NCBI GenBank assembly: GCA_017695095.1
Contig: JADILW010000026.1
Span: 1 to 50,106 of the forward strand
Source of the DNA: Candidatus Cryptobacteroides avistercoris
GTDB lineage: Bacteria > Bacteroidota > Bacteroidia > Bacteroidales > UBA932
Reading direction: 5' to 3'
Length of the DNA stretch: 50,106 nt
The position numbers were made by a program, and so were the translations under genes. This document shows positions 1-7,202 of the stretch, one piece after another. Every line of letters starts with the position of its first letter. The stretch's first letter is position 1. The notes beneath the pieces are model-generated. The model had not been told where the DNA came from. It saw only the letters and a program-made list of their open reading frames with translations, and ran no database searches.

Positions 1-164
1 AATTAAACCTGAGTCAAAATATAAGCTATTGCTTTCCGTTCTTGAATTATCATTCGTCAATTTCATATTATAACATATTGTCAACTTCTCAAGAAGCAAC
101 ATTTTTTCAATGTCACATTCTCAATTTAAAAGCCTTCTGAATCTATTTTATTCATAATTGGACA

Positions 165-228
165 ATAGTACTATAAACTTTATATCATTGCTAATGATAG
201 TATGTTGACGCATACTATCATTAGCAAT
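165..228. promoter_or_regulatory. Candidate controller-protein operator: 18-bp perfect inverted repeat plus a half-site palindrome
   Basis: Bases 187-204 (ATTGCTAATGATAGTATG) and 211-228 are perfect inverted repeats around a 6-base spacer. A smaller palindrome, ATAGTACTAT, sits at 165-174 and shares the ATAGTA/TACTAT half-sites. The large palindrome directly abuts the -7 box at 228-235, so it covers the -33 region of the controller promoter. Restriction-modification C proteins are known to bind palindromes in this position and to autoregulate. That this palindrome is the operator is my inference. It could also be a terminator for an upstream gene, since T-rich sequence follows it. Confidence 0.6.
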
Positions 229-235
229 ATCTTTG
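228..235 (+). promoter_or_regulatory. -7 promoter box of the R-M operon
   Basis: TATCTTTG matches the Bacteroidetes TAnnTTTG -7 element and lies 22 bases before the controller ATG. It overlaps the last base of the 18-bp inverted repeat. Confidence 0.6.
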
Positions 236-257
236 TTTTTTAAGCAGTATTTTTGAA

Positions 258-467
258 ATGGAGAAAGACATATTAAAGACATTTGGACATAATATCCAAA
301 TACTAAGAAAAGCCCGCGGCCTGACCCAAGAACAACTTGCCGAGAAATCCGGACTGCACAGAACATATATCGGTATGATAGAAAGAGCCGAAAAGAACAT
401 CACATTACGGAACATAGAGAAATTATCCAAAGCCTTAGATGTTGACCTAACAATATTATTTAAATAA
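258..467 (+). CDS. XRE-family HTH controller protein (C protein) of the R-M system
   Basis: This 69-residue protein is almost entirely one Cro/C1-type helix-turn-helix. The motif covers about residues 8-65, with the typical LTQEQLAEKSGLHRTYIGMIE core at about 22-42. Its size and its place directly before a restriction gene match C proteins, small dimeric regulators that delay restriction-enzyme expression and repress themselves at high dose. The start at ATG 258 follows a -7 box at 228-235 and a perfect palindrome at 187-228. The stop is two bases before the next ATG, so it is probably co-transcribed with the restriction gene. Composition is AT-rich like the next two genes. The family call is secure; the controller role comes from context. 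Confidence 0.85.
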   Translation: MEKDILKTFGHNIQILRKARGLTQEQLAEKSGLHRTYIGMIERAEKNITLRNIEKLSKALDVDLTILFK

Positions 468-469
468 TT

Positions 470-1876
470 ATGGATAAGCACTATTCAATCAACAATGCTG
501 ATTTTGGAATTACCCTCCAAAGCTGCATTTGCAAATACTATGGACTTCAGCCAAGCGAACTCGCCGAAGAACATTTTTCTGCAAATTACAATGCAGAATA
601 CGAACCCGAATTTACAGAAATACTTCCACGGATTTCTGAATCCATTGGCGCCAAACCGATAAAACTACTGACATACACAAAAGACCTCACTAATTCAAAA
701 CAAAACATAAGCCCACACACTTTCTTATTAGACACAAACGAGACTCTATCGATAAGGACTAATAAAAAAGGGGACAAAATCGCCCCTAAAACTGTCGGGC
801 AAGCTGGGTACGCAACATTGAATGAATATTTCGGAGAAATATACGGCAAAAAAATCCTCAACAAGGATGATATAAAACACTTAATTTTAGAACATATCTC
901 AGAGATTCTGCCAATCTTCATTGACAATCTTTTTCAATCAGATTACACTATCTTGATTAAACGTTCTAACATAAAGGACTTCTTAATAATTCGTGCGAGT
1001 GACTTGGCAGACTTCGTATTTTCCAAAGAAGATTTCAGTTTTACTCGAGATTTTAATTCGTGGAAAGAAAGTACCACATTAAAATTCAACAATATATCAA
1101 TTGCAGAAATACAGATACATAAAAATAGGACATTTAAATTCAGATTTATTGTCTCTGCCATACCAAGTTGGATTTCAACGATAAAGCAAACAACAGAGAC
1201 GTTAGGAATCACAGCAGAAGCTGCTATTTGTGACGCTTTTTCATTGGCAAAGCCAGACAGCTTCAAACACAGGGTATCTGTTGGTCTTGAAAAAAAATTA
1301 TTTCCTGTAATTAAAGACGCCTTCTCCTATTTACCCAGGCCTATAGCGCACACAGGTTCAGAGAAGGGAGAAAGAGGAGGGCAGAGCAAATGCGCTTATG
1401 ATTTTAAATTATCAGGAGGTCAGACTCTGTCACTAAAAACAAATACAGGGAAAATGGTATGCCCACCTGATGTTGGGCAACCGGGGAAAGAAACTTGTCT
1501 GAAGTTTTTTAAAGACTTTTTCCCAGCCGGAACAACAAGCATCAACAATGACGATTTCAAGAAAATGGTATTCTCTCACATATCTGATCTTCTGCCTATT
1601 TACACCGATCATCTTTTTGAATCCGACTGGCTGCTCTGGATATATGAGAAAGGCAAGAAATACACTTACAGAATCATAAATAAGAATGACATCAAGGCGA
1701 TAAACTGGAAAAGAGAACAGCTTTCTTTTACTCGACCTTCCATAGATGAATGGAATGAAAGCAACACTGTCAAATACAACAACATAACTATAGGTGAATT
1801 CCAAGTACATCAGCACAGATCCTGTTTCAAATTCAGGTTCAACTTAGCGAACTTGCTTTCCTTGCTAAAACAATAG
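470..1876 (+). CDS. Probable type II restriction endonuclease with tandem duplicated domains
   Basis: The protein has 468 residues and no named family that I can recognise outright. Its position between a C protein and a cytosine methyltransferase indicates the restriction enzyme. It is built of two related halves, about 1-235 and 236-468. Matching segments include GIT..(S/A)(C/A)IC near the start of each half, LSIRTN versus LSLKTN, P..VGQ(A/P)G, HIS(E/D)(I/L)LPI, (D/E)FSFTR versus QLSFTR, and finally AEIQIH versus GEFQVH. The conserved E-x-Q resembles the catalytic variant known from BglII-type PD-(D/E)XK nucleases, but that assignment is only inference. The lysine in LSLKTN of the second half is arginine in the first, so one half may be inactive. 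Recognition site unknown. Confidence 0.7.
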   Translation: MDKHYSINNADFGITLQSCICKYYGLQPSELAEEHFSANYNAEYEPEFTEILPRISESIGAKPIKLLTYTKDLTNSKQNISPHTFLLDTNETLSIRTNKKGDKIAPKTVGQAGYATLNEYFGEIYGKKILNKDDIKHLILEHISEILPIFIDNLFQSDYTILIKRSNIKDFLIIRASDLADFVFSKEDFSFTRDFNSWKESTTLKFNNISIAEIQIHKNRTFKFRFIVSAIPSWISTIKQTTETLGITAEAAICDAFSLAKPDSFKHRVSVGLEKKLFPVIKDAFSYLPRPIAHTGSEKGERGGQSKCAYDFKLSGGQTLSLKTNTGKMVCPPDVGQPGKETCLKFFKDFFPAGTTSINNDDFKKMVFSHISDLLPIYTDHLFESDWLLWIYEKGKKYTYRIINKNDIKAINWKREQLSFTRPSIDEWNESNTVKYNNITIGEFQVHQHRSCFKFRFNLANLLSLLKQ

Positions 1877-1955
1877 AATAGCTATTATCATCAGGTCGGA
1901 CTTGATTATTAATAAGGTTAACACTATATTTACGCACATATAAGATGGACATTTG

Positions 1956-3272
1956 ATGACAAATATGGACAGACTAATAATTACATCGGATCAAAAGGCC
2001 TTCTTCTCAATTAAAGAAGTTGCTCAAATATTATCTTTATCTCTTAAAACCATTCGTCGATATATAGCTGCCGGAGAGCTCCAATCCATACTTATCGGAG
2101 GAGTCTATAGAATTCCCAAGCCCGCCTTGGAGGAATTTATCAATTCGTACAATCCTCAAGATTTTAAAGCCCACACCAACAAGAAAAGCGTTATTGTTCA
2201 TAAGAATAACGAAGTGCAAAACGACTTTGATCCATACAAGATCAACTGGTGTGACATATCTGCAAATTGGAACACAACGACAGCCTATGAATATACTTTT
2301 GTAGACCTTTTTTGCGGCGCTGGCGGATTAAGTAAAGGGCTGGAAATGGCAGGACTAAATGGCCTCTGCGGCATAGACTGGTTTAAAGAGGCCGGAATGA
2401 CATATAGGCGGAATTTCAAACACCCTTTAATTGAAGGAGATATTAAAACGGCCGAGAAAAAAAAAGAATTCTATGATACAGTCCGGAACGCATTAAAAGG
2501 GAAGGACTTGACAATTGTAGCAGGCGGATTCCCTTGCCAAGGATTCAGCATGTCTGGAAATCGTATTATTGATGATCCCCGCAACTCATTATACCTTGAA
2601 ATGCTTGAAATCGTGAAAACGCTGAAGCCCAAATATGTTCTTTGCGAAAATGTAGTCGGTCTTCGCACGATGCTTGGTGGAAAAGTCGAGCAAAAAATTC
2701 TTACTGATTTTGAAAATGCCGGGTATAAGATGAATGTCACTACATTAAGAGCCGCGGACTATGACGTACCTCAAAAAAGAGACAGAGTTATCTTCATTGG
2801 CAACCGGATCGGAGCCATCAATTACTATCCTAAACCAATATTATCACCTGATGAATATAAAACAACAGCTTCTGCCATAAGTGACCTGATGAACCATCCG
2901 AATGATCCCGCTTTTAACCATGAACCTACACATCATTCTAAAGAGATGAGATTACGGCTTCAAGCCGTTCCTGAGGGAAAGAGTCTATACGCCAAGTATT
3001 CAGATTCTTGGAAAAAATGCCCTTGGAATGAAGCTTCCTGCACCATAAAAGAAAACCATGGAGGCGTAAACATTCATCCAAAATTACCGAGAGTCCTAAC
3101 CGCACGAGAAATGGCACGACTTCAATCTTTCCCTGATGACTTCATTTTTGAGGGAAAAAAGACCAAGCAATTGGTTCAAATAGGCAATGCCGTTCCCCCA
3201 CTTCTTGGCAAAGCGATTGGGCTGTCTATAATCCAAAGCATTGAAGAGTTTGAGGGGAAAACTAAAAAGTGA
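1956..3272 (+). CDS. DNA cytosine-C5 methyltransferase with an N-terminal excisionase-type HTH domain
   Basis: This enzyme methylates cytosine C5 and protects host sites against the neighbouring restriction enzyme. Motif I FVDLFCGAGG lies at about 115-124, the catalytic GGFPCQGFS near 190-199, ENV of motif VI, QKRDRV of motif VIII, LTAREMARLQSFPDDF of motif IX and QIGNAVPP of motif X. The target-recognition region between VIII and IX is short, as in single-site enzymes. Residues about 16-64 form a MerR/excisionase-like winged HTH (FSIKEVAQIL, LKTIRRYIAAGEL, RIPKPALEEF), which is uncommon on such enzymes and may serve autoregulation. ATG 1956 is chosen; 1965 is also possible, and the frame extends back to a TTG at 1953. 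AT-rich composition. Confidence 0.93.
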   Translation: MTNMDRLIITSDQKAFFSIKEVAQILSLSLKTIRRYIAAGELQSILIGGVYRIPKPALEEFINSYNPQDFKAHTNKKSVIVHKNNEVQNDFDPYKINWCDISANWNTTTAYEYTFVDLFCGAGGLSKGLEMAGLNGLCGIDWFKEAGMTYRRNFKHPLIEGDIKTAEKKKEFYDTVRNALKGKDLTIVAGGFPCQGFSMSGNRIIDDPRNSLYLEMLEIVKTLKPKYVLCENVVGLRTMLGGKVEQKILTDFENAGYKMNVTTLRAADYDVPQKRDRVIFIGNRIGAINYYPKPILSPDEYKTTASAISDLMNHPNDPAFNHEPTHHSKEMRLRLQAVPEGKSLYAKYSDSWKKCPWNEASCTIKENHGGVNIHPKLPRVLTAREMARLQSFPDDFIFEGKKTKQLVQIGNAVPPLLGKAIGLSIIQSIEEFEGKTKK

Positions 3273-3307
3273 TTACGACTGAATGTTATAATAACACTGT
3301 AATTTAT

Positions 3308-3892
3308 ATGCCCGACCCCCTCACCCTCCAGCAGCGGCATCTCTGCATGTCGCACATCCGCAGCAAGGACACAAGTCCCGAGCTGAAGGTGCGGCGCGAG
3401 CTGTGGCGGAGGGGCTACCGCTACCGGGTGAACGTCCGCAGCCTGCCTGGGACGCCGGACATCGTGCTCGGCAGATACCGCAGCGTCATCTTCGTGAACG
3501 GCTGCTTCTGGCACGGGCACGAGGGCTGCCGGAAGTACACGGTCCCCAAGAGCAACGTCGAGTTCTGGAAGGAGAAGGTCGCCCGCAACCGGGAGCGTGA
3601 CCTGCTCAACAACCAGCGGCTCGAGTCAATCGCATGGGGCGTCATCACCGTGTGGGAATGCGAGCTCAACAAGGCGCACCTGCCGGACACGATCGACCGC
3701 GTCGAAGCTGAACTCCAGGCAAACAAGGCAAAATGGGAAGCCTACAGCCAGCGCCGCAGGGAAGACCGCCAGTTCGCCCTCGAGCAGGCCCGCAAGCGCC
3801 GCGAAATCGCCGCTCTCGTCGCGGCCGAACTCTCAGAGCAGCTCGACACCCCGGTAAAATTCAGGAAGATAACTTATGACGATGAATACTAG
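3308..3892 (+). CDS. vsr: Very short patch repair (Vsr) T:G mismatch endonuclease
   Basis: Vsr nicks DNA 5' of the T in T:G mismatches made by deamination of 5-methylcytosine, which fits the neighbouring C5 methyltransferase. Family hallmarks are MSHIRSKDTSPE near the N-terminus, GTPDIV with the catalytic Asp, and FVNGCFWHGHEGC carrying metal and zinc ligands, with a later VWECEL cysteine. ATG 3308 (MPDPLTLQQRHLC) is preferred over the earlier in-frame start at 3269 because homology begins there. At 194 residues it exceeds the usual 130-160, through a charged helical tail rich in Arg and Glu. Base composition changes sharply to GC-rich within about 40 bases of the methyltransferase stop, so it probably did not arrive with the AT-rich genes. 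Confidence 0.93.
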   Translation: MPDPLTLQQRHLCMSHIRSKDTSPELKVRRELWRRGYRYRVNVRSLPGTPDIVLGRYRSVIFVNGCFWHGHEGCRKYTVPKSNVEFWKEKVARNRERDLLNNQRLESIAWGVITVWECELNKAHLPDTIDRVEAELQANKAKWEAYSQRRREDRQFALEQARKRREIAALVAAELSEQLDTPVKFRKITYDDEY

Positions 3893-4277
3893 ACACATCG
3901 AAGTCGTAGCCGCAGTCATCCGCCGCGGCGACAGGATATTCGCCACACAGCGCGGTTACGGGGAATTCAAGGACTGGTGGGAGTTTCCCGGAGGGAAAAT
4001 GGAACCGGGAGAGACGCCGCAGCAGGCTCTGGTACGCGAGATCCGCGAGGAACTCGACACCGACATCGCCGTCGGCAGCCTGATCCGCACGGTGGAGTGG
4101 GACTACCCCGGTTTCCACCTCACGATGCACTGCTTCTGGTGCACCCTCGCCTCTCCCGAACTGCACCTGCTCGAGCACGAGGCCGCCAGATGGCTCTCCA
4201 AGGACGAACTGCCTTCCGTCCGCTGGCTCCCCGCCGACGAGGGCATCCTTGAAGTAATAAAACTACAACTGCCATAG
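3876..4277 (+). CDS. mutT: MutT-like Nudix hydrolase (8-oxo-dGTP diphosphatase type)
   Basis: This is a short Nudix hydrolase of 133 residues. The Nudix box runs GGKMEPGETPQQALVREIRE followed by EL, which fits GX5EX7REUXEEXGU with Asp at the final glycine position, and the upstream EVVAAVIRRGDRIFATQR is typical of MutT. Such enzymes remove 8-oxo-dGTP or CTP analogues from the nucleotide pool, so the gene pairs naturally with Vsr as mutation avoidance. It overlaps the vsr end by 17 bases, which suggests translational coupling. ATG 3882 is an equally plausible start. Substrate specificity cannot be read from the sequence. Confidence 0.88.
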   Translation: MTMNTRHIEVVAAVIRRGDRIFATQRGYGEFKDWWEFPGGKMEPGETPQQALVREIREELDTDIAVGSLIRTVEWDYPGFHLTMHCFWCTLASPELHLLEHEAARWLSKDELPSVRWLPADEGILEVIKLQLP

Positions 4278-4293
4278 AGAGAAACTACCTCTT

Positions 4294-5100
4294 CTACCGT
4301 AAAACGATTATAGACGATTTGAGTATTTCATCTTTCCGTATATGGTTGAAACCATTAGCTCGTAATATGGCGTACAAAGAATCACGATTAACTTCATACA
4401 CTTTATCAACACAGGGACCCACCATCAAAGCTTTCAAGACATCCTTATCGAAATGCATTTCTTTGAATTTTTTCAGCACACCATCAATCAATTTATACTT
4501 GTAATGTTCACTATTACTGTCCCTATCCTGCAATTCATAAAATAATCGAACTTCCTGCTCATACATATAATGAGAATCTTTAAATATATGCGGGAAAACT
4601 TCAAAGAAATCTACATATTTTTTATTTTTCTCTAAATTTCGTTTATCATTCAAAAATTCAATTGCCCAGTCCGCTTCTTTCGTTCCATCATAGATACACT
4701 CCGTAATTATACTATACTTAGCAGTTTTATTTAAGAACTCCCATAACTTTTTCGCATCCAAGATTAGCATAACCGAGGAAAAACCGCCTCCATATATTTT
4801 CCATAAAGGAACCGAGTCCTTATTCTTCGAAAAAGACAGCTGATAAGGAAATCTATTTTTATTAGACTCCGTTGTTTTAACATAAGACTGGTCGATGTCT
4901 ACGGCCTTCAAGACTTTCATACCTTTTTTGAATTCCATCTGATCTTCCATATAATCTACATGACCAGCCCACAAAGCCAATTCGTTAGGTCTGATAATAC
5001 CATTTACAAATATTTCTGAAGACACATAGTAATAAATCTCTTCATCATCAGAAAAAGGAGCTATTCCTAAATACTTATCTAAAATATCTTCTTTGCCCAT
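4294..5100 (-). CDS. DUF2971-family protein
   Basis: The protein has 268 residues with DUF2971 features: an early segment placing the substrate (IRPNELALWAGHVDYMED), the FSKNKDSVPLWKIYG core, a hydrophobic strand (SSVMLILDAKKLW) and YEQEVRLFYE in the C-terminal half. DUF2971 proteins are soluble, of unknown function, and frequent in accessory and defence-associated regions. The gene is strongly AT-rich between a GC-rich Nudix gene and a moderate ATPase gene, and it runs opposite to the Nudix gene, so horizontal acquisition is likely. It sits 10 bases downstream of the ATPase gene on the same strand and may be co-transcribed. I cannot assign a reaction. Confidence 0.7.
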   Translation of the reverse strand: MGKEDILDKYLGIAPFSDDEEIYYYVSSEIFVNGIIRPNELALWAGHVDYMEDQMEFKKGMKVLKAVDIDQSYVKTTESNKNRFPYQLSFSKNKDSVPLWKIYGGGFSSVMLILDAKKLWEFLNKTAKYSIITECIYDGTKEADWAIEFLNDKRNLEKNKKYVDFFEVFPHIFKDSHYMYEQEVRLFYELQDRDSNSEHYKYKLIDGVLKKFKEMHFDKDVLKALMVGPCVDKVYEVNRDSLYAILRANGFNHIRKDEILKSSIIVLR

Positions 5101-5110
5101 AATATCACTT

Positions 5111-6301
5111 TTAAAACAACCCCCTCAAATCCATTTTCAGGAACTCTTCTGCCCTGATACCTCCATCGCCTACGATTATCGCCTCCGTCGGATGGAATTT
5201 CTGTCTGAAGGCTTCCAGCCCTTCTGTCCGCTTCGCAGCATTACTCTTGACCTCGATTGCGACGATGGAACCTTTCTTACGCAGCACGAAATCCACCTCC
5301 CGGTTCTGCTCTCGCCAGTAGTACACTTCGAAGTGGTTCACGAATGCCTGGTTTACCAGATATGCACCTACTCCCGACTCAAAGACATGACCCCAGAATT
5401 TCCTGTCGGAGACAGCCTCCTCAAAAGTATACGGAGAATAAACCGTCGTCAGTGCATTGTCATATACCTGGAACTTCGGGATGCTTGCTCTTCTGCGAGC
5501 TGCATCAATGATGAATTTCTGAATGCCGCATAACAGCCCGCTTTCATCCAGCAGATTGACGTACCCTGCAAGCGTCGACGTATTGCCGGCATCCTGCAGC
5601 GAGCCCAGCATCTTGTTCAAAGACAGCAGACTTCCGGAATATGAGGCACCAAGTTCAAATGCCTGACGCAGCAACGCCGGCTTACCTACAGGAGCATCCA
5701 TCAGAATGTCCTTGTTTATCGTAGCATCTATGATGGCTGACTGAATGTACTGCTGGAACCGGTCTATGTCGCCAATCAAACCAGCTGCACCCGGATATCC
5801 GCCGAAAAACATATACTGATCCAAAGTGAATCCAAAGCACTCCTTCATCTCAGGATAGCTCCAATGGCCCATGCGGATCTCCTCGAAGCGGCCTGCAAGC
5901 GACTCCGACAACCCTTTCTCCAGCATCACACGGCTGCTTCCCAAAAGCAGCACCTTGATGTTCATGTCATTGAAGCTGTCATCGTCCCATTCCTTTTTCA
6001 CAGCTTCGCTCCAATTGGTGATCTTCTGAATCTCGTCAATCACCAGCAAGAACGACTCAGCTCCTTCCGCCTTCTTGATGCTACGCACCGCCGCCCAACA
6101 ATCGGATATCCATGCATTGTTCGAAATCGGAACATTGTCTGCTGAAAACATTCGATACGGAATAGCCAAATCCGACAGAACCTGCTTGACAAGAGTCGAT
6201 TTACCTACTTGACGGGCGCCCACAACCACCTGAATGAACTTTCTCGGCTCTGCAAGTCTGCTCATAATCACCTTATATTCAGCTCGTTTATACATTTTCA
6301 A
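5111..6301 (-). CDS. COG1373-type AAA ATPase with C-terminal DUF4143/PD-(D/E)XK-like region
   Basis: The protein has 396 residues. Walker A is GARQVGKST at about residues 28-36, and Walker B is LLVIDEIQ near 85-92. A sensor strand, VLLLGSSRVML, follows. The central DUF4143 region contains FFGGYPGAAG, and the C-terminus has REVDFVLRKKGSIVAIEVKS, a nuclease-like PD-(D/E)XK motif seen in this family. These ATPases are very common in Bacteroidales and archaea and their role is unknown; a toxin or nucleic-acid function has been guessed. A start at ATG 6301 follows a -7 box on the minus strand at 6339-6346. The DUF2971 gene follows 10 bases later. Confidence 0.88.
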   Translation of the reverse strand: MKMYKRAEYKVIMSRLAEPRKFIQVVVGARQVGKSTLVKQVLSDLAIPYRMFSADNVPISNNAWISDCWAAVRSIKKAEGAESFLLVIDEIQKITNWSEAVKKEWDDDSFNDMNIKVLLLGSSRVMLEKGLSESLAGRFEEIRMGHWSYPEMKECFGFTLDQYMFFGGYPGAAGLIGDIDRFQQYIQSAIIDATINKDILMDAPVGKPALLRQAFELGASYSGSLLSLNKMLGSLQDAGNTSTLAGYVNLLDESGLLCGIQKFIIDAARRRASIPKFQVYDNALTTVYSPYTFEEAVSDRKFWGHVFESGVGAYLVNQAFVNHFEVYYWREQNREVDFVLRKKGSIVAIEVKSNAAKRTEGLEAFRQKFHPTEAIIVGDGGIRAEEFLKMDLRGLF

Positions 6302-6346
6302 AATTTTTACGCAATATACCTCGAAATTTTACGCAGTCCAAATATA
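6302..6346 (-). promoter_or_regulatory. Promoter and direct repeat upstream of the ATPase gene
   Basis: On the minus strand TATATTTG (6339-6346) fits the TAnnTTTG -7 element, about 37 bases before the ATG. Two copies of TGCGTAAAA lie between it and the start, about 22 bases apart, and may be a regulator site in the 5' leader. The rest of the gap to 6485 holds nothing clear except TATATTCG near 6422, a weak -7 candidate for the plus-strand operon. Confidence 0.4.
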
Positions 6347-6485
6347 TAATATTTCTACCTCAATACAATATTCTTCTTCAAAAATTCCCCCTCCCCTCTT
6401 CTGAATTCCGCCGAAACATCCTATATTCGCCCGCGAAAACCATAAGGAGACAACCGCAAACAAAAAGAGACAAATTCATACAAAA

Positions 6486-7202
6486 ATGACTGGAACCGGA
6501 AGCGACCACGGCATCTATATCGCAATCATCGGCGTCGGCGTCATACTGCTGGCAGCCGCCATATTCCTGATAATCAGACACCTGAACCGCAACGGCGGCA
6601 AAAGCGGGAAAGCCCGCTCCGGACGGCGCACGGCAGACGCCGCCCGCCCCCGCAACTCCGTCGGCAGGCTGACCTCCCCCAGCCTCGAGGACATTCAGAA
6701 GGCCCCCGTCGTCGAAGCCGCGGCGCAGCTCGCCCGCCAGCTCCACCAGGGCCAGCTCGACAAGGCCGGCAAAGACTACTTCGAGGGGCACCTGACCGCC
6801 GTCGCAGAAGCCGGCAGGAACTGGAAGGAGAAGACCGTCGGCTACCTTCACGACGCGGCCGAGGACACCTACCACAGCGTGCCCCAGGTCATGCAGAAAC
6901 TCAAGGAGACACTTGCCGAAATGCCTCTGGAAGACGCCTTCATCGCACCCACCTACCAGGAATGGCAGGAGCTCACCGAAGCCCTCGACCTGCTGAACGC
7001 CCGCACCGCACCCTCCCGCGAAGCCTACATCGAGCGTTTCCGCGGCCATGAGCTCGCAATCCGCGTGAAACTCAGCGACCTGAGCAACAACATGGACCTC
7101 AGCCGTCTCTCCGACCCCGGCGAGCGCGACATCATGCGCATCGAACGCTACCGCAAGGAATACTCCCAGCTGACCGAAATGCTCAAGGAGCTCAGCAGAT
7201 GA
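6486..7202 (+). CDS. Membrane-anchored HD-domain (RelA/SpoT-hydrolase-like) protein
   Basis: Residues about 10-30 form one hydrophobic segment (YIAIIGVGVILLAAAIFLII), followed by a basic, low-complexity stretch. Residues about 75-235 look like a reduced HD phosphohydrolase of the RelA/SpoT type. Visible are ARQLHQGQLDKAGKDYFEGH, then KTVGYLHDAAEDT with the HD pair, and AIRVKLSDLSNNMDL with a later Asp. Such domains cleave (p)ppGpp or other nucleotides at a metal site, but the substrate is unproven. At 238 residues it has only the hydrolase part and no synthetase or TGS/ACT domains. Its stop overlaps the helicase start (ATGA), so the two are translationally coupled. Confidence 0.65.
   Translation: MTGTGSDHGIYIAIIGVGVILLAAAIFLIIRHLNRNGGKSGKARSGRRTADAARPRNSVGRLTSPSLEDIQKAPVVEAAAQLARQLHQGQLDKAGKDYFEGHLTAVAEAGRNWKEKTVGYLHDAAEDTYHSVPQVMQKLKETLAEMPLEDAFIAPTYQEWQELTEALDLLNARTAPSREAYIERFRGHELAIRVKLSDLSNNMDLSRLSDPGERDIMRIERYRKEYSQLTEMLKELSR

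Larger units (their letters stand above)
1..257. other. AT-rich intergenic region upstream of the R-M cassette
   Basis: I see no gene here on either strand. The stretch is clearly AT-rich compared with the GC-rich genes after 3.3 kb, so it probably belongs to the same acquired segment as the restriction-modification genes. Its right part holds the promoter and candidate operators of the controller gene (165-235), listed separately. The left end of the acquired segment is outside the window. Confidence 0.6.
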
